Positions 1 to 8,346 of a stretch of DNA of 20,289 nt are shown piece by piece. Both the position numbers and the translations under genes were made by a program. The stretch is from a virus: positions 1 through 20,289 of IMG/VR virus record IMGVR_UViG_3300042731_005608, one strand, 5' to 3'. Position 1 is the first letter of the stretch; every line of letters begins with the position of its first letter. The notes below the pieces were generated by a model. It was not told the DNA's origin. It did no database searches and was given only the letters and a program-made list of their open reading frames with translations.

Positions 1-1
1 C

Positions 2-1315
2 AACACGACGACAGCATCGCTACGCGGTGTTATCTATGCAGTGCGGACGGCGACCGCCAACACGATACTCGTGGACAGGCCCCTACCGGCTGCTCCACAG
101 ACTGGAGACACCTTCCAACTATGTCGTGGCTTGCGCTGCAGGACGGGGCAGCGCATAGCCGCGCAACGGATCAATGGTTACAGCCCGGCACACACAGCAG
201 CGCAATGCAGACAGATAAGCGGTGTGACAATATGTGCGGGCCGCGTGGTCGGCACTGATGTGTATTTGCGTTATGATGTTGATGACAAGGTGTTGGCTAT
301 ATCCAGTGACGGTAGTACGTGGTGCGGTAGTTTGGATGTGTCCGGCGATGTATCCGGCGGTTACTTGGAAGCTACCGATGGTAGTTGGCTTAGTTTGGAT
401 GTCTTGCGTATCAGCTTGCCCATCGCGACTACTGAGGAGCGATTGCTGGCTACACCTATCGTTGGTGCGTGGGTGCCGCCGGTTTGGATAGACAGCGAAA
501 ACGAGGATAGCGTGCTGCACCACTGCGCAGTCCTACGCAACGACAGTGAGGAATCTGGCGATGTTGTTGACATCACGCTACAAGCAACGGACACGGTCGG
601 CACGGCATTGGTTGCGGTTAGTTGCATCGGTGCGGCCACGACGCTTACATTATCTAGTGTGGTCGGCTTGCCTGCTCGTGATTTCTGGTTGTATTTGAAC
701 GACAGCAGCGGTGATTTGAGGTACGTGCGGCACCGGGCTGCCAACACGTGTTATCTGGCCGATACCAGCACTTGGCAAGAGGTGCCGTTTGTGACGGGCA
801 GCCAAGCCCCTACAATGGGCGCCACGCTGTCTGCGGGCAGCGCGGGGGCCACGTTGCGGGCTGTGTACGTCACAAGTGGCAGTTGGGCAGGTGGTGACGC
901 TGCAGGCGTTTTGGTAGTCAGCGGGGCGGATGGTCTGTTTGCTGCTACTGAGACCATTTTGGAGGACAGCAGCAGCATTGCGGTGGTCGGCGGTGCGGGC
1001 GGCGCGTGGGCCATAAGGGGGTTTGCTAGGCAGTCTAGTTGGCTGGTTGGCGAGGCGGTGCAATGGTACCCGCCGTTCGACGTGCTGGCGCTGTCTGGTG
1101 ATAGCACGGGTGAATTTGTGCAAGTGGCCAATGCACAAGCTGACGTGCCGGCACAATATGCGGTCTGGTCGCTGGCAAGTGAAGGATATGAGGGACCAAC
1201 GGTGTCGGCTTTTGGTCCCGCTGACGTAGCGGCTTTGGTCCTCCGACGGTATTTGTTGTCCGACTTGGCTGGACACATACAACTGTCTACCCAATTGGGC
1301 ATAGTTTGGGAATAG
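2..1315 (+). CDS. Phage virion (tail-type) protein, 5' end outside window
   Basis: The frame is open from base 2 to the TAG at 1313-1315, so the gene begins left of the window. The GTG at 41 is unlikely to be the true start because the translation before it (ASLRGVIYAVRT) reads as part of the same domain. The early stretch ILVDRPLPAAPQTGDTFQL resembles the 'PLP-x-AP-x2-GD-x-F' segment common in phage tail and baseplate proteins; the rest is beta-rich, with many Ser, Gly, Thr and Val and few Lys. A Cys-rich patch follows (about residues 42-75 of the visible part). I see no signal peptide or membrane segment. It lies four bases before the metallophosphoesterase tail protein and was probably co-transcribed with it. 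The structural role is inferred from composition and neighbours; no exact family is recognised. Confidence 0.7.
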   Translation, partial: NTTTASLRGVIYAVRTATANTILVDRPLPAAPQTGDTFQLCRGLRCRTGQRIAAQRINGYSPAHTAAQCRQISGVTICAGRVVGTDVYLRYDVDDKVLAISSDGSTWCGSLDVSGDVSGGYLEATDGSWLSLDVLRISLPIATTEERLLATPIVGAWVPPVWIDSENEDSVLHHCAVLRNDSEESGDVVDITLQATDTVGTALVAVSCIGAATTLTLSSVVGLPARDFWLYLNDSSGDLRYVRHRAANTCYLADTSTWQEVPFVTGSQAPTMGATLSAGSAGATLRAVYVTSGSWAGGDAAGVLVVSGADGLFAATETILEDSSSIAVVGGAGGAWAIRGFARQSSWLVGEAVQWYPPFDVLALSGDSTGEFVQVANAQADVPAQYAVWSLASEGYEGPTVSAFGPADVAALVLRRYLLSDLAGHIQLSTQLGIVWE

Positions 1316-1319
1316 TGCT

Positions 1320-4300
1320 ATGGCAGTAAGCAACGACAAACCAGCATTGGCGGATTCGGATCACAACCTGTGGATGGAACGACCGGATCGCGTGGTGTGT
1401 GGCCTGTCGCTGAACGATGCAGACAGCGGCGACGCAAGTGATGGCGATTTGGTTAACGGTTGGGGTAGCCGTTATGATGACGGTGCGTGGGGCACAGACA
1501 AGCTCCGCCCCACCGTTTATACGGCTGGCGATGGGCCCACGTGGGTGACGGGCAGCGCCAACGAAGGCGGTGGTTTGTCTTTCGATATGTCGTCCGGCAA
1601 CGCCATCAAATTGTATGAAAGGGCTGGCGCTGATCAACCTATTCCTCGGGGCACGATAGTAATGCGGATGAAAATCAGCACAGCAGGATTGACTGGTGGT
1701 CCTATTCTTTGTTTGGGTGACGGTCAAAGCGGTCTCCGTCTTCGGATTCTTGGCTCTCCTAATATCAAAGTCACTAAGATGGTTGGTGGTGTTCCAACTA
1801 ATATATTGGAATCCCCCACGATAGTAGCTGATACGTTTTATACATTCATACTGTCGTGGGGGGAGGGCGGCATCAAGTTTTATGATGGCGCGACGTGGCA
1901 AACGGACAGTGATACGTTTGAGCCCAGTCTCAAGACTGGTTCGCTGAGTACGTTGTTTGCGATCTATAGTGGTGGGTGGCAAGCATTTTGTGATGGGACA
2001 CTGACCGCCTTCGCTTGGTATGAGTGGCAGTTGCGACAAGACCAGCTAGACGAGCTGGTTGTAGACCCGTATTTGTACATGCGACAAGATCCCGACGAAG
2101 ACTATTTTGAAGCGGCAAGCGGGCCGCTTATCTCCAGGACCAGTACGACCGGGACGACACTTAGCTTCACTACCGGCGCAAGCGTTGCAGACGATGCGGC
2201 ACACCGCGTATATGTGCGGTGTCTGTACAGCACGGATGCTCGGCTGGCTACGTATAGCACTTCATCGACGGCTGCGGGTACCACTGCGCTTGCGCGGCTC
2301 AACCTTACCCTATCGGGTCTCAGTGCTGGCACTACGTACTATGCAGTGACTCAATACAAGATAGGTGATAGTGGTACGTGGATCAACATGCCCGGCGGTA
2401 GGGTTGTGTTCAATACGTTTAGGGCAGCGGGTAGCAGCTTCAGGTTCGCTGTCTACAGCGATACACATTTCAAAGACAGCGGCATTGGTATGTCAGCAGC
2501 GCATACGCAATTCTTGGATTATGATGATGCAAGCAACTATGGTTTGTCTTGCATGTTCAGGGATATGCGCAAGCAATGCGAGGACGAGGATGTCGATTTC
2601 TTTTTGGCGCTAGGTGATAACGTAGCGTCAGCATCAGTGACTTCAGCAACGATACGCGATGATTATCAGCTATGGCGCCGCTTCTTTGGTTGCATCCACA
2701 AGCGCGCCACGCATTACCATGCAATTGGCAATTGGGAATTTACCGCTGGTTGGCGGCAATATAGCGGCTATCAGAAGATGCACCATGAGGAATGGCAGCG
2801 GTTTACGTGCAACCCGGACGACGAGGGCGGGAACAGCTATGGCGATTGGGTGCCGGCAGAGGGGTACGAAAACGACGATGGGGATACAGTAGATGCTACT
2901 TGGCTGGCTACTAAGATACACACCGGCAATCCTGAAAACTACTATGCCATTACGGATGGCGATGTCACGATATTTGTATTAGACCCCTTCCGCTATGCGC
3001 GTGTGGCCCAGCGTGACGCTGATTATGAAGTTCAGGCGCCTTACACGTTGGGCGACACACAATGGGCATGGCTGGAAGCGCAGTTGGCTGCGTGCACCAG
3101 CAAGTACATTATACTTGCTACCCACCACTTACCGGGTGGTTACAAGAGCAACTTTGGCGGCACACCTACTTGGTACGCCCGTGGTTTGTCAACGCATCTT
3201 GGCATGCAGCGTTTGCAACAGGTGAACTATAGCGAAACTGAACAAGAGATGGACGGTGCCGACCAGTTATCGGAGGCTGGTAGCCGCGGTATCAAAGACG
3301 AAATAAGGTTTTTGACGCTGGCCAAGAAGTATGGTGCTACTATCATAACAGCGCATAACCACCAGTTTGGCCATGGCGTATGTGTGGCTCCTTGGGACGG
3401 CGTCAACGTCATTTCCATACCGCAATACACAGACCGGTACAATTTCGATAACAGCGATGGTTATGGTACGCCCGCCTTGTTGGGCAGCGACAAGGCAAGC
3501 GAAGGCGTGGAGCAGGCAGACAAACTAGGTGGGTACGTCATATTCACTGTCACTGATTCGACATTGTCCATCGAGGTGCGTCGTGTGGTCGAGTGTTGCT
3601 CTACTAGCGATTACGAGGCACAAACAACGCCCGGTTTTGTGGGTGACCACGTCAGTGAGGAGATGGATACCGGCGGTGGTGGGACTACGCTGGCGCTAAG
3701 TGAAGTGCCAGACCATGTCTTCTGTGTTGGCACCCCGGACGCTTGCGACTTTGCTACGTATGGATCGCCAGCCATCGAAACTGACCTTGCTGGTGAGAAT
3801 TTGTATGACCCCACCCACCGCGACACGCAATTCACAGATGGATGGGGGTCTACCGCTTACGAGGAGCCCCACCAAAGCGCAACGATAACGCTATCGTCCG
3901 CAACGGGGGACACAGCTTGTGCGGATGCTGTGCCTTGCAGCAGCTACAGCGCTACGCTGACGATACCGGATAGGTATGCGCCGCGGCTAACACCATGGGC
4001 GGGCGGTGGCCGTTTGTTCAGCAGAGACGAAACCATAGCAGCCAAGCGGGACATCTGTGTCGCCATGCAGTTGGACAGCGATACGCCTACCCCGGCCATT
4101 GGTGTGGAACCTGTTGTGTCCATCTGCAAGGCCGGTGCTGGCACCTTCACGACCATTACAGGCAGTGTTGCCGAAGTGACCATTGCAGGCGAGGCCACAG
4201 GCACGTTTAGGATTAGTCTGGCTGCCGCCGATCTGGACACCGAAGGCGCTGCTATCTTGTATGTAGCGGCCCCTGGTGCGGCGACACAACTGATACCCAT

Positions 4301-4640
4301 AGAAGTGGTGTTGTTGCACGATGAAGTGCATAGCGCAAAGGCTACTGTCGAAGGCACTGATACCAAGGTGGATACGGTTGATGGCGTTGTAGACGCCATC
4401 AATGTAGTCACTGCTGCGCTGGCCAATGTAGATAGTACGGGCACAGAAGCCATTACAGCGGCCAAGGCCCTGGAAGTTATGTTAGCAGTGCTTGCCGGCA
4501 AAGCCAGCGTATCACAGGTGGACGGGACTACCAACCGGGTTTCGTTTATCGGCCGTGACGGCACCACTGTCTTAATGCAGGTAGATGTTTCTGCTAACAC
4601 GTCGGGTAGCCGGTTGGTATCTGAAGTAGATCCATCATAA
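1320..4640 (+). CDS. Large tail/fibre-type protein with lectin-like, Fn3-like and metallophosphoesterase domains
   Basis: 1106 residues, starting at ATG four bases after the previous stop. Residues about 20-250 look like a concanavalin/LamG-type beta-sandwich. Residues about 265-375 look like a fibronectin-III or purple-acid-phosphatase N-domain. From about 376 comes a calcineurin-like phosphoesterase: SDTH (D381, H383), GDN (D433), GNWE (N471), THH (H602/H603) and AHNH (H679, H681). The motif normally written GNHE/D has Trp472 in place of the usual His, so the usual proton donor is missing while most metal ligands remain. The section after about 780 is beta-rich, and the last ~75 residues repeat in the next gene. 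Likely role (inference): a virion-borne phosphodiesterase or phosphatase acting on a surface polymer, with the sandwich domain binding glycans. It could instead be a purely structural relic. Confidence 0.8.
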   Translation: MAVSNDKPALADSDHNLWMERPDRVVCGLSLNDADSGDASDGDLVNGWGSRYDDGAWGTDKLRPTVYTAGDGPTWVTGSANEGGGLSFDMSSGNAIKLYERAGADQPIPRGTIVMRMKISTAGLTGGPILCLGDGQSGLRLRILGSPNIKVTKMVGGVPTNILESPTIVADTFYTFILSWGEGGIKFYDGATWQTDSDTFEPSLKTGSLSTLFAIYSGGWQAFCDGTLTAFAWYEWQLRQDQLDELVVDPYLYMRQDPDEDYFEAASGPLISRTSTTGTTLSFTTGASVADDAAHRVYVRCLYSTDARLATYSTSSTAAGTTALARLNLTLSGLSAGTTYYAVTQYKIGDSGTWINMPGGRVVFNTFRAAGSSFRFAVYSDTHFKDSGIGMSAAHTQFLDYDDASNYGLSCMFRDMRKQCEDEDVDFFLALGDNVASASVTSATIRDDYQLWRRFFGCIHKRATHYHAIGNWEFTAGWRQYSGYQKMHHEEWQRFTCNPDDEGGNSYGDWVPAEGYENDDGDTVDATWLATKIHTGNPENYYAITDGDVTIFVLDPFRYARVAQRDADYEVQAPYTLGDTQWAWLEAQLAACTSKYIILATHHLPGGYKSNFGGTPTWYARGLSTHLGMQRLQQVNYSETEQEMDGADQLSEAGSRGIKDEIRFLTLAKKYGATIITAHNHQFGHGVCVAPWDGVNVISIPQYTDRYNFDNSDGYGTPALLGSDKASEGVEQADKLGGYVIFTVTDSTLSIEVRRVVECCSTSDYEAQTTPGFVGDHVSEEMDTGGGGTTLALSEVPDHVFCVGTPDACDFATYGSPAIETDLAGENLYDPTHRDTQFTDGWGSTAYEEPHQSATITLSSATGDTACADAVPCSSYSATLTIPDRYAPRLTPWAGGGRLFSRDETIAAKRDICVAMQLDSDTPTPAIGVEPVVSICKAGAGTFTTITGSVAEVTIAGEATGTFRISLAAADLDTEGAAILYVAAPGAATQLIPIEVVLLHDEVHSAKATVEGTDTKVDTVDGVVDAINVVTAALANVDSTGTEAITAAKALEVMLAVLAGKASVSQVDGTTNRVSFIGRDGTTVLMQVDVSANTSGSRLVSEVDPS

Positions 4641-4651
4641 GGTGGTGTGGC

Positions 4652-5182
4652 ATGTCGAATGAAATACAGTATAGGCACGACACGACGGCAGAGACACTGT
4701 ACGCCACCGCGCGCAGCCTGTCCAACCAGTATTGGAACCCAAGCGCCAGCGATCCGGATTGGGAAACGCTGGTGCCGGCTAATTGGACGGAGTATGCCAT
4801 ATCGTTGACAGAGACGCCAAGTGGCGGATACGTCTATGTAGGCACATTCCCGGCTGCTATTGCTGCTGGTAGGTATGCCGTGGATATCTTCGAGCAAGCG
4901 GCCAGCGATCCGGCCATTACAGACACCGTACTGTCTAGCTATTGGTTGGATTGGGATGGTAGCAGCGAAGTGACGCTTAGCGGTGTGGACAGCACAAGCA
5001 CCGATGCGATATCCGCAACCAAGGCATTGGAAATCATGTTGGCTATACTTGGTGGCAACACGACGTATAACAGCACTACCCGTGTGTTGACGGTGAAGGG
5101 GCGGGACGGGAGTACTACGTTGTGGACAGTAACCATCAGCAATACCGTAGCTGGTACCCGGACTAGCAGCACAAAGGCGTGA
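4652..5182 (+). CDS. Small tail-type protein sharing a C-terminal module with the preceding gene
   Basis: 176 residues; the ATG at 4652 follows a GGTGG ribosome site 11 bases after the previous gene. The N-terminal ~110 residues include paired aromatic and Gly segments (NWTEYAISLTE, GGYVYVGTFPA) and look like one beta-sandwich, of a type seen beside phage tail fibre genes. Residues about 105-176 repeat the C-terminus of the upstream protein: VDSTSTDAISATKALEIMLA here against VDSTGTEAITAAKALEVMLA there, followed by a GRDGSTTL / GRDGTTVL strand pair. A helix-then-beta tail of this type could drive trimerisation or attachment to a common tail part; that is inference. No enzymatic motif is visible. 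Confidence 0.75.
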   Translation: MSNEIQYRHDTTAETLYATARSLSNQYWNPSASDPDWETLVPANWTEYAISLTETPSGGYVYVGTFPAAIAAGRYAVDIFEQAASDPAITDTVLSSYWLDWDGSSEVTLSGVDSTSTDAISATKALEIMLAILGGNTTYNSTTRVLTVKGRDGSTTLWTVTISNTVAGTRTSSTKA

Positions 5183-5183
5183 T

Positions 5184-5858
5184 ATGTGGCCTGATAACTA
5201 TTTCCCTGATTATGGTTGGCCAGTGCGGTACTGGTCGGTGCCGAATGACTGGGCTGCTGGCCAAACCAATGCCACGCGCACGCGCACGTTGCTACAACAG
5301 CGGTGGGCGGTCACGTTAATCAATGCAAGTGGTACGCGGTACGCTTTGGGGCGGTGCGACATAGACGACAGCGGGGGCGTCAGTGCCATCGTGGTGCCAG
5401 ACAGTGTGCCAAACGGCACTTACGATGTTGAAGTGCGTGCAAGTGGTTTGGCATGGGAGGGGCTGATACAAAAGACGTTTAGCACAGTAGTTATAGACCG
5501 CACTGGTAGTGAGCCTATCGAGACCGGGCTGCCTATACTGACTGGCTTGCGGTATGACTACTATGAAGGCTGGGTGCGGATTTTGTGGGAGGGTGACATA
5601 CCGCCAGTCAGTGCGGGTCTGGTCTCCGCCGGCCTCTGGCTTAGCGCAGGTGTGCCGAACTTTTCGGCATCACCTAGTGTCACCCTCCCACTATTCTCGC
5701 ACCAGTCTACACACTGTTACTTGTTGCGTGATGGCAGCTTTGCTACATACATTGGTTTGGCGGCCATTGATGGGGACGGCAACCAGGGCAGCGAGCAATA
5801 CATCGCCTTGCCCGACCTCACTCTCCTTTGTCCTCCAGCGGCGTTGGTCGAGGACTGA
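5184..5858 (+). CDS. Tail-type protein with Tyr/Phe/Pro/Trp-rich N-terminus
   Basis: 224 residues; ATG at 5184, one base after the previous stop, with AAAGG upstream as ribosome site. It begins MWPDNYFPDYGWPVRYW, an aromatic/proline motif of the YFP-x-x-YWP kind found in small phage tail proteins. Residues about 30-110 look Ig-like (AVTLINASGTRYALG, NGTYDVEVRASG) and the second half is another beta-rich domain. It is the last gene of the plus-strand block. Its 3' end overlaps the 3' end of the convergent thyX gene by 41 bases. No catalytic residues are recognised; the virion role is inferred from position and composition. Confidence 0.7.
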   Translation: MWPDNYFPDYGWPVRYWSVPNDWAAGQTNATRTRTLLQQRWAVTLINASGTRYALGRCDIDDSGGVSAIVVPDSVPNGTYDVEVRASGLAWEGLIQKTFSTVVIDRTGSEPIETGLPILTGLRYDYYEGWVRILWEGDIPPVSAGLVSAGLWLSAGVPNFSASPSVTLPLFSHQSTHCYLLRDGSFATYIGLAAIDGDGNQGSEQYIALPDLTLLCPPAALVED

Positions 5859-6591
5859 TGATGGTCTTGTCGCTGCCTATCCGGGCGGCCAAGTCACCAA
5901 AAACCGCCGGCAACCGTAGGGCAAATGCTGATAGGATATTCTGCATCAGATAACGTATCTGCCACTGGGCCCGCGGGTTTAGTGCCCGTTCTGTGAACAC
6001 GTGCCGCCACATGCGCAGGTTGAAGGTGACGGCTAGTTCGGTCTTAGTTGCGTTTGGCAGGACGCTGCGGGCGTCTTCTGGTGGTACCCCGCACCCGCGC
6101 AGGTAGTTGTACGTTTGATACGCTCCAGATACGCAATCCAGCCATTGGGTTAGCAAGTTACCGGGCACGACGTTGCTCTCAAACTGTCGCCAATGGCCAC
6201 TGATCTTGCGCCACAGGCCGCGGGCAGTTTTGCTGATGCTTGGTGGGCACACAGCTTGGAAGCCTAAGCTGCTGTAATCACAAAAACGCTGGCTTTCTTG
6301 GCTGTAGGCAGCAATGCGGTGGCGCACCAGTTGGTGACTGCAGGACCGGTCGCAAATGATACGTATGGTGATGGCAGCGTGCTCCAACACTGATAGGTGC
6401 TCCATGCCGATAAGCATTCGGATAAACCCGTCGGTGTCTTTGCCCAGCTTGGCTTCCGACTTGTGGCAAACGCGACCGCACCGCTCGGTAAGTGCGCGCC
6501 AAGTGTCAATGACTTGTGGCGGCGTTATGAATTCCCAATTGGGTGCTACCACATTGACAGTCTGCTCAGTCATTTTTTCCTGTTGGTCCAT
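5818..6591 (-). CDS. thyX: Flavin-dependent thymidylate synthase
   Basis: ThyX makes dTMP from dUMP using FAD, NADPH and methylene-tetrahydrofolate, leaving tetrahydrofolate rather than dihydrofolate. The family signature RHR-x7-S-x-R is present as RHRIAAYSQESQRF (about residues 90-103). The C-terminal helix region NLRMWRHVFTERA...AQWQIR fits the family's conserved Arg/His and Gln-x-x-x-Arg segment. I chose the ATG at 6591 (257 residues) because GAGGTG lies just upstream. Another ATG at 6573 also has AGGA before it, and a TTG at 6615 is open but less likely. The start overlaps the end of the Rad50 C-terminal gene. It is the last gene of the minus-strand block and should raise thymidylate supply for phage DNA synthesis. 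Confidence 0.93.
   Translation of the reverse strand: MDQQEKMTEQTVNVVAPNWEFITPPQVIDTWRALTERCGRVCHKSEAKLGKDTDGFIRMLIGMEHLSVLEHAAITIRIICDRSCSHQLVRHRIAAYSQESQRFCDYSSLGFQAVCPPSISKTARGLWRKISGHWRQFESNVVPGNLLTQWLDCVSGAYQTYNYLRGCGVPPEDARSVLPNATKTELAVTFNLRMWRHVFTERALNPRAQWQIRYLMQNILSAFALRLPAVFGDLAARIGSDKTIISPRPTPLEDKGE
5830..5855. other. Inverted repeat in the convergent gene overlap
   Basis: GTCCTC (5830-5835) and GAGGAC (5850-5855) form a perfect six-base inverted repeat with a 14-base loop, located exactly where the plus-strand tail genes and the minus-strand thyX overlap tail to tail. A stem here would form in transcripts from either strand, so it could help stop or pause converging transcription. 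There is no T-run after it on either strand, so it is not a standard intrinsic terminator. The repeat is short enough to be chance. Confidence 0.25.
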
Positions 6592-7186
6592 CGCACACCT
6601 CTGTGTTAAGGTCAATGGTCTTGCCTTGTACCAATTCCATTATGTTTGTCACAATGACAAACTGCACGCCCATCTTTTTTGACAGTTCGGCTACCAACGC
6701 GCGCACGCTTTGGCGGTACCGCGGGCTGGGGTTGCGGAAGGGTTCGTCCAGCACCAACACGCGGGCGAGTGGTGGTTTGACCAGCGCCAAGCACGACAGA
6801 CGTAACGCTAATGCTGCCAAGTCTACGGCACCGCCGGCCGCTTCGTCTTGTGGTTCCATGTAGTGCCCGCCGCGCACAAACCATAGTACGGCTTCTGTCT
6901 GCCCACGTTTGCGGACAAATTCAATGTGCAATGTGTAGGGGTTTTCAAAAACGCTGGCTAGGCATTGACTGGCTACGGTTGCGACACGTGCGTGTGCTTG
7001 CTGCTGCACTTCCTGTGCTATTTGTTGTGCAATATCATGGGCGGTGTTGGCCGTATTTTGTTGCGTTACGGCGTCGTTGTACTGCTGCCGTGCTGCCACA
7101 TAAGCATTGATAGCAGTCTGCGCTTGCAGTTCAAGGTTTGCAATACGTTCCCCCCACCGCGTCATTTGTGTTTGTATCTCACACAT
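6566..7186 (-). CDS. Rad50/SbcC C-terminal half (signature motif and Walker B)
   Basis: 206 residues. Residues about 10-75 are a Gln/Ala-rich coiled coil. Then come EAAGGAVDLAALALRL (about 115-130), which aligns with the ABC signature LSGGE-x4-ALALRLA, Walker B VLVLDE (143-148) followed by PFRNPSP, and a distal beta strand QFVIVTN. There is no Walker A: that is in the separate gene at 8325-9356. Together they would make one Rad50-type ATPase head. The signature reads AGGAV instead of SGGE, so the Ser and Glu positions differ. The ATG at 7186 overlaps the upstream coiled-coil gene by eight bases and has little Shine-Dalgarno, so translation is probably coupled. Partner: the SbcD-like nuclease at 7420-8346. 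Confidence 0.85.
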   Translation of the reverse strand: MCEIQTQMTRWGERIANLELQAQTAINAYVAARQQYNDAVTQQNTANTAHDIAQQIAQEVQQQAHARVATVASQCLASVFENPYTLHIEFVRKRGQTEAVLWFVRGGHYMEPQDEAAGGAVDLAALALRLSCLALVKPPLARVLVLDEPFRNPSPRYRQSVRALVAELSKKMGVQFVIVTNIMELVQGKTIDLNTEVCDGPTGKND

Positions 7187-7430
7187 TTAGTATGTCGCCG
7201 TATTCGCTTTCTATGTGGTGTATCTTGTCGCCTAGTTCGTCTTCCAGTCTGCTATCTTTTGCTCTTAGCTTGCGGGATAGCTTTTCGCCCTCTGCTTGCG
7301 TCTCGCAGCCAAACTCCTTGAGCCTTTCTAGCTTTGCTGCGCACACGCCTTCGGCTTTACTGACTTGCTGTTGTAGGTTGGCTGCCGCCTTTAGCAACCT
7401 GTTGAACTCAGCTATTACATCACGCGGCAT
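7179..7430 (-). CDS. Small coiled-coil protein between sbcD and the Rad50 C-terminal half
   Basis: 83 residues, almost all predicted helix with heptad-like spacing and many charged residues (EKLSRKLRAKDSRLEDEL). ATG at 7430 with GGAGG nine bases upstream; it overlaps the end of sbcD by 11 bases and the start of the Rad50 C-terminal gene by eight. It has no catalytic motif. From its position it may supply part of the Rad50 coiled-coil arm or tether the two halves; this is inference. It could also be an independent small helical protein. Confidence 0.75.
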   Translation of the reverse strand: MPRDVIAEFNRLLKAAANLQQQVSKAEGVCAAKLERLKEFGCETQAEGEKLSRKLRAKDSRLEDELGDKIHHIESEYGDILNV

Positions 7431-8346
7431 TTTCTATAGCCTCCAGCAGCACGCGACGCACACCATCGTGTACGTCGGTAGTGTCCAGATAACGGCGTAT
7501 TGCGCCACAGTAGTCTAGCGGGTTGTGTGTTAGATTTCCTAGCGTCGAAAGGAACTCGCCAACGTCTACTGACGTATCGAGCGAATCAGGCGCAGCCAAC
7601 TTGTCGAACCTGTCTTTGCTTGTGTCCAGGTAGTGCGGGGCTATGCTGCCATCGGATAGTAGCAGCCCTAAACGCGGTTTGTAGTCGGCTTCGACAGCAA
7701 GGCGCCGCATTAACGTGCCACAGTTCCATATAGTTGTGTTGCCGAGCTGGTATTCGAAGCCGTGGTGGTTGTCGCCAAACGCAACTATATGGAATGCGGT
7801 TAGTGCCTTGCGTCGTTTGGTGATTTTTGCTGCGGGTGTGGCCCCGCCATGCCCACACCCGGCTATCCAGTTATATTCGTGAGCAATGGCCACACGGTAG
7901 GCGCCTTTGGCGCCCGGTGGCGCTTTGTAAGCGCGGGCAACGGGTGTGCCGTATGCGTGGCCGGTAAACATGAAGTTCTTGAGGTGCAACGGCTTTGTTG
8001 GACTTAGTTGTGTGATTGTCTTGGCGCGGCATAGTGTGGCAAAGGCACTGCGGTGCATTTCTGACATAGCGTGTTGCGGCATGTCGTGCTGGCCGGGGAT
8101 TGCATACATGTGCGGTAGGTTGTCTACTGCCCAATTGATGAGTTCTGGTATTGCTGCGTAGCTATTGAAGATGTCTCCAGCGCAAAAAACAGGGACGTTG
8201 TGTTGTTCGGCCAAGTCGCGCAACTGGTTTACTATGCGCTCCATGGCTGCGTACCAATTAGGCTCACCAGCACGGCATGGCGGGGGCGTGTGGCTGAGGT
8301 GTATGTCTGCACACAGTATGGCTATTATTTCATTACGTTGCCGCAT
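7420..8346 (-). CDS. sbcD: SbcD/Mre11-type DNA exonuclease (metallophosphoesterase)
   Basis: 308 residues. The five phosphoesterase motifs are visible in order: ADIHLS (D-x-H), GDIFN, GQHD (where most family members have GNHD), AHEY and GDNHHG (the G-x-H-H type end motif). This is the nuclease subunit that, with a Rad50/SbcC ATPase, processes DNA ends and hairpins. The start at 8346 is supported by GAGGTG six bases upstream; an ATG at 8367 is also open. The ribosome site and start codon lie inside the zinc-hook codons of the upstream Rad50 half-gene, giving a 22-base overlap. A capping-domain tail follows the catalytic core (residues about 225-308). Confidence 0.92.
   Translation of the reverse strand: MRQRNEIIAILCADIHLSHTPPPCRAGEPNWYAAMERIVNQLRDLAEQHNVPVFCAGDIFNSYAAIPELINWAVDNLPHMYAIPGQHDMPQHAMSEMHRSAFATLCRAKTITQLSPTKPLHLKNFMFTGHAYGTPVARAYKAPPGAKGAYRVAIAHEYNWIAGCGHGGATPAAKITKRRKALTAFHIVAFGDNHHGFEYQLGNTTIWNCGTLMRRLAVEADYKPRLGLLLSDGSIAPHYLDTSKDRFDKLAAPDSLDTSVDVGEFLSTLGNLTHNPLDYCGAIRRYLDTTDVHDGVRRVLLEAIENAA

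Noticed and set aside
41-1315. GTG at 41 as start of the first gene
   Set aside because: The frame is open to the window edge and the preceding residues fit the same domain, so the gene is truncated by the window and does not start there.
1287-2039. 250-residue minus-strand frame
   Set aside because: It is antisense to the large tail gene, of unlikely composition, with no recognisable motif.
3944-4897. 317-residue open frame on the minus strand opposite the tail genes
   Set aside because: No ribosome site or domain; its Ser/Thr/Val-rich translation is the mirror of the real plus-strand genes.
5830-5855. Standard intrinsic terminator at the convergent junction
   Set aside because: A stem is possible but there is no T-run on either strand and the loop is long.
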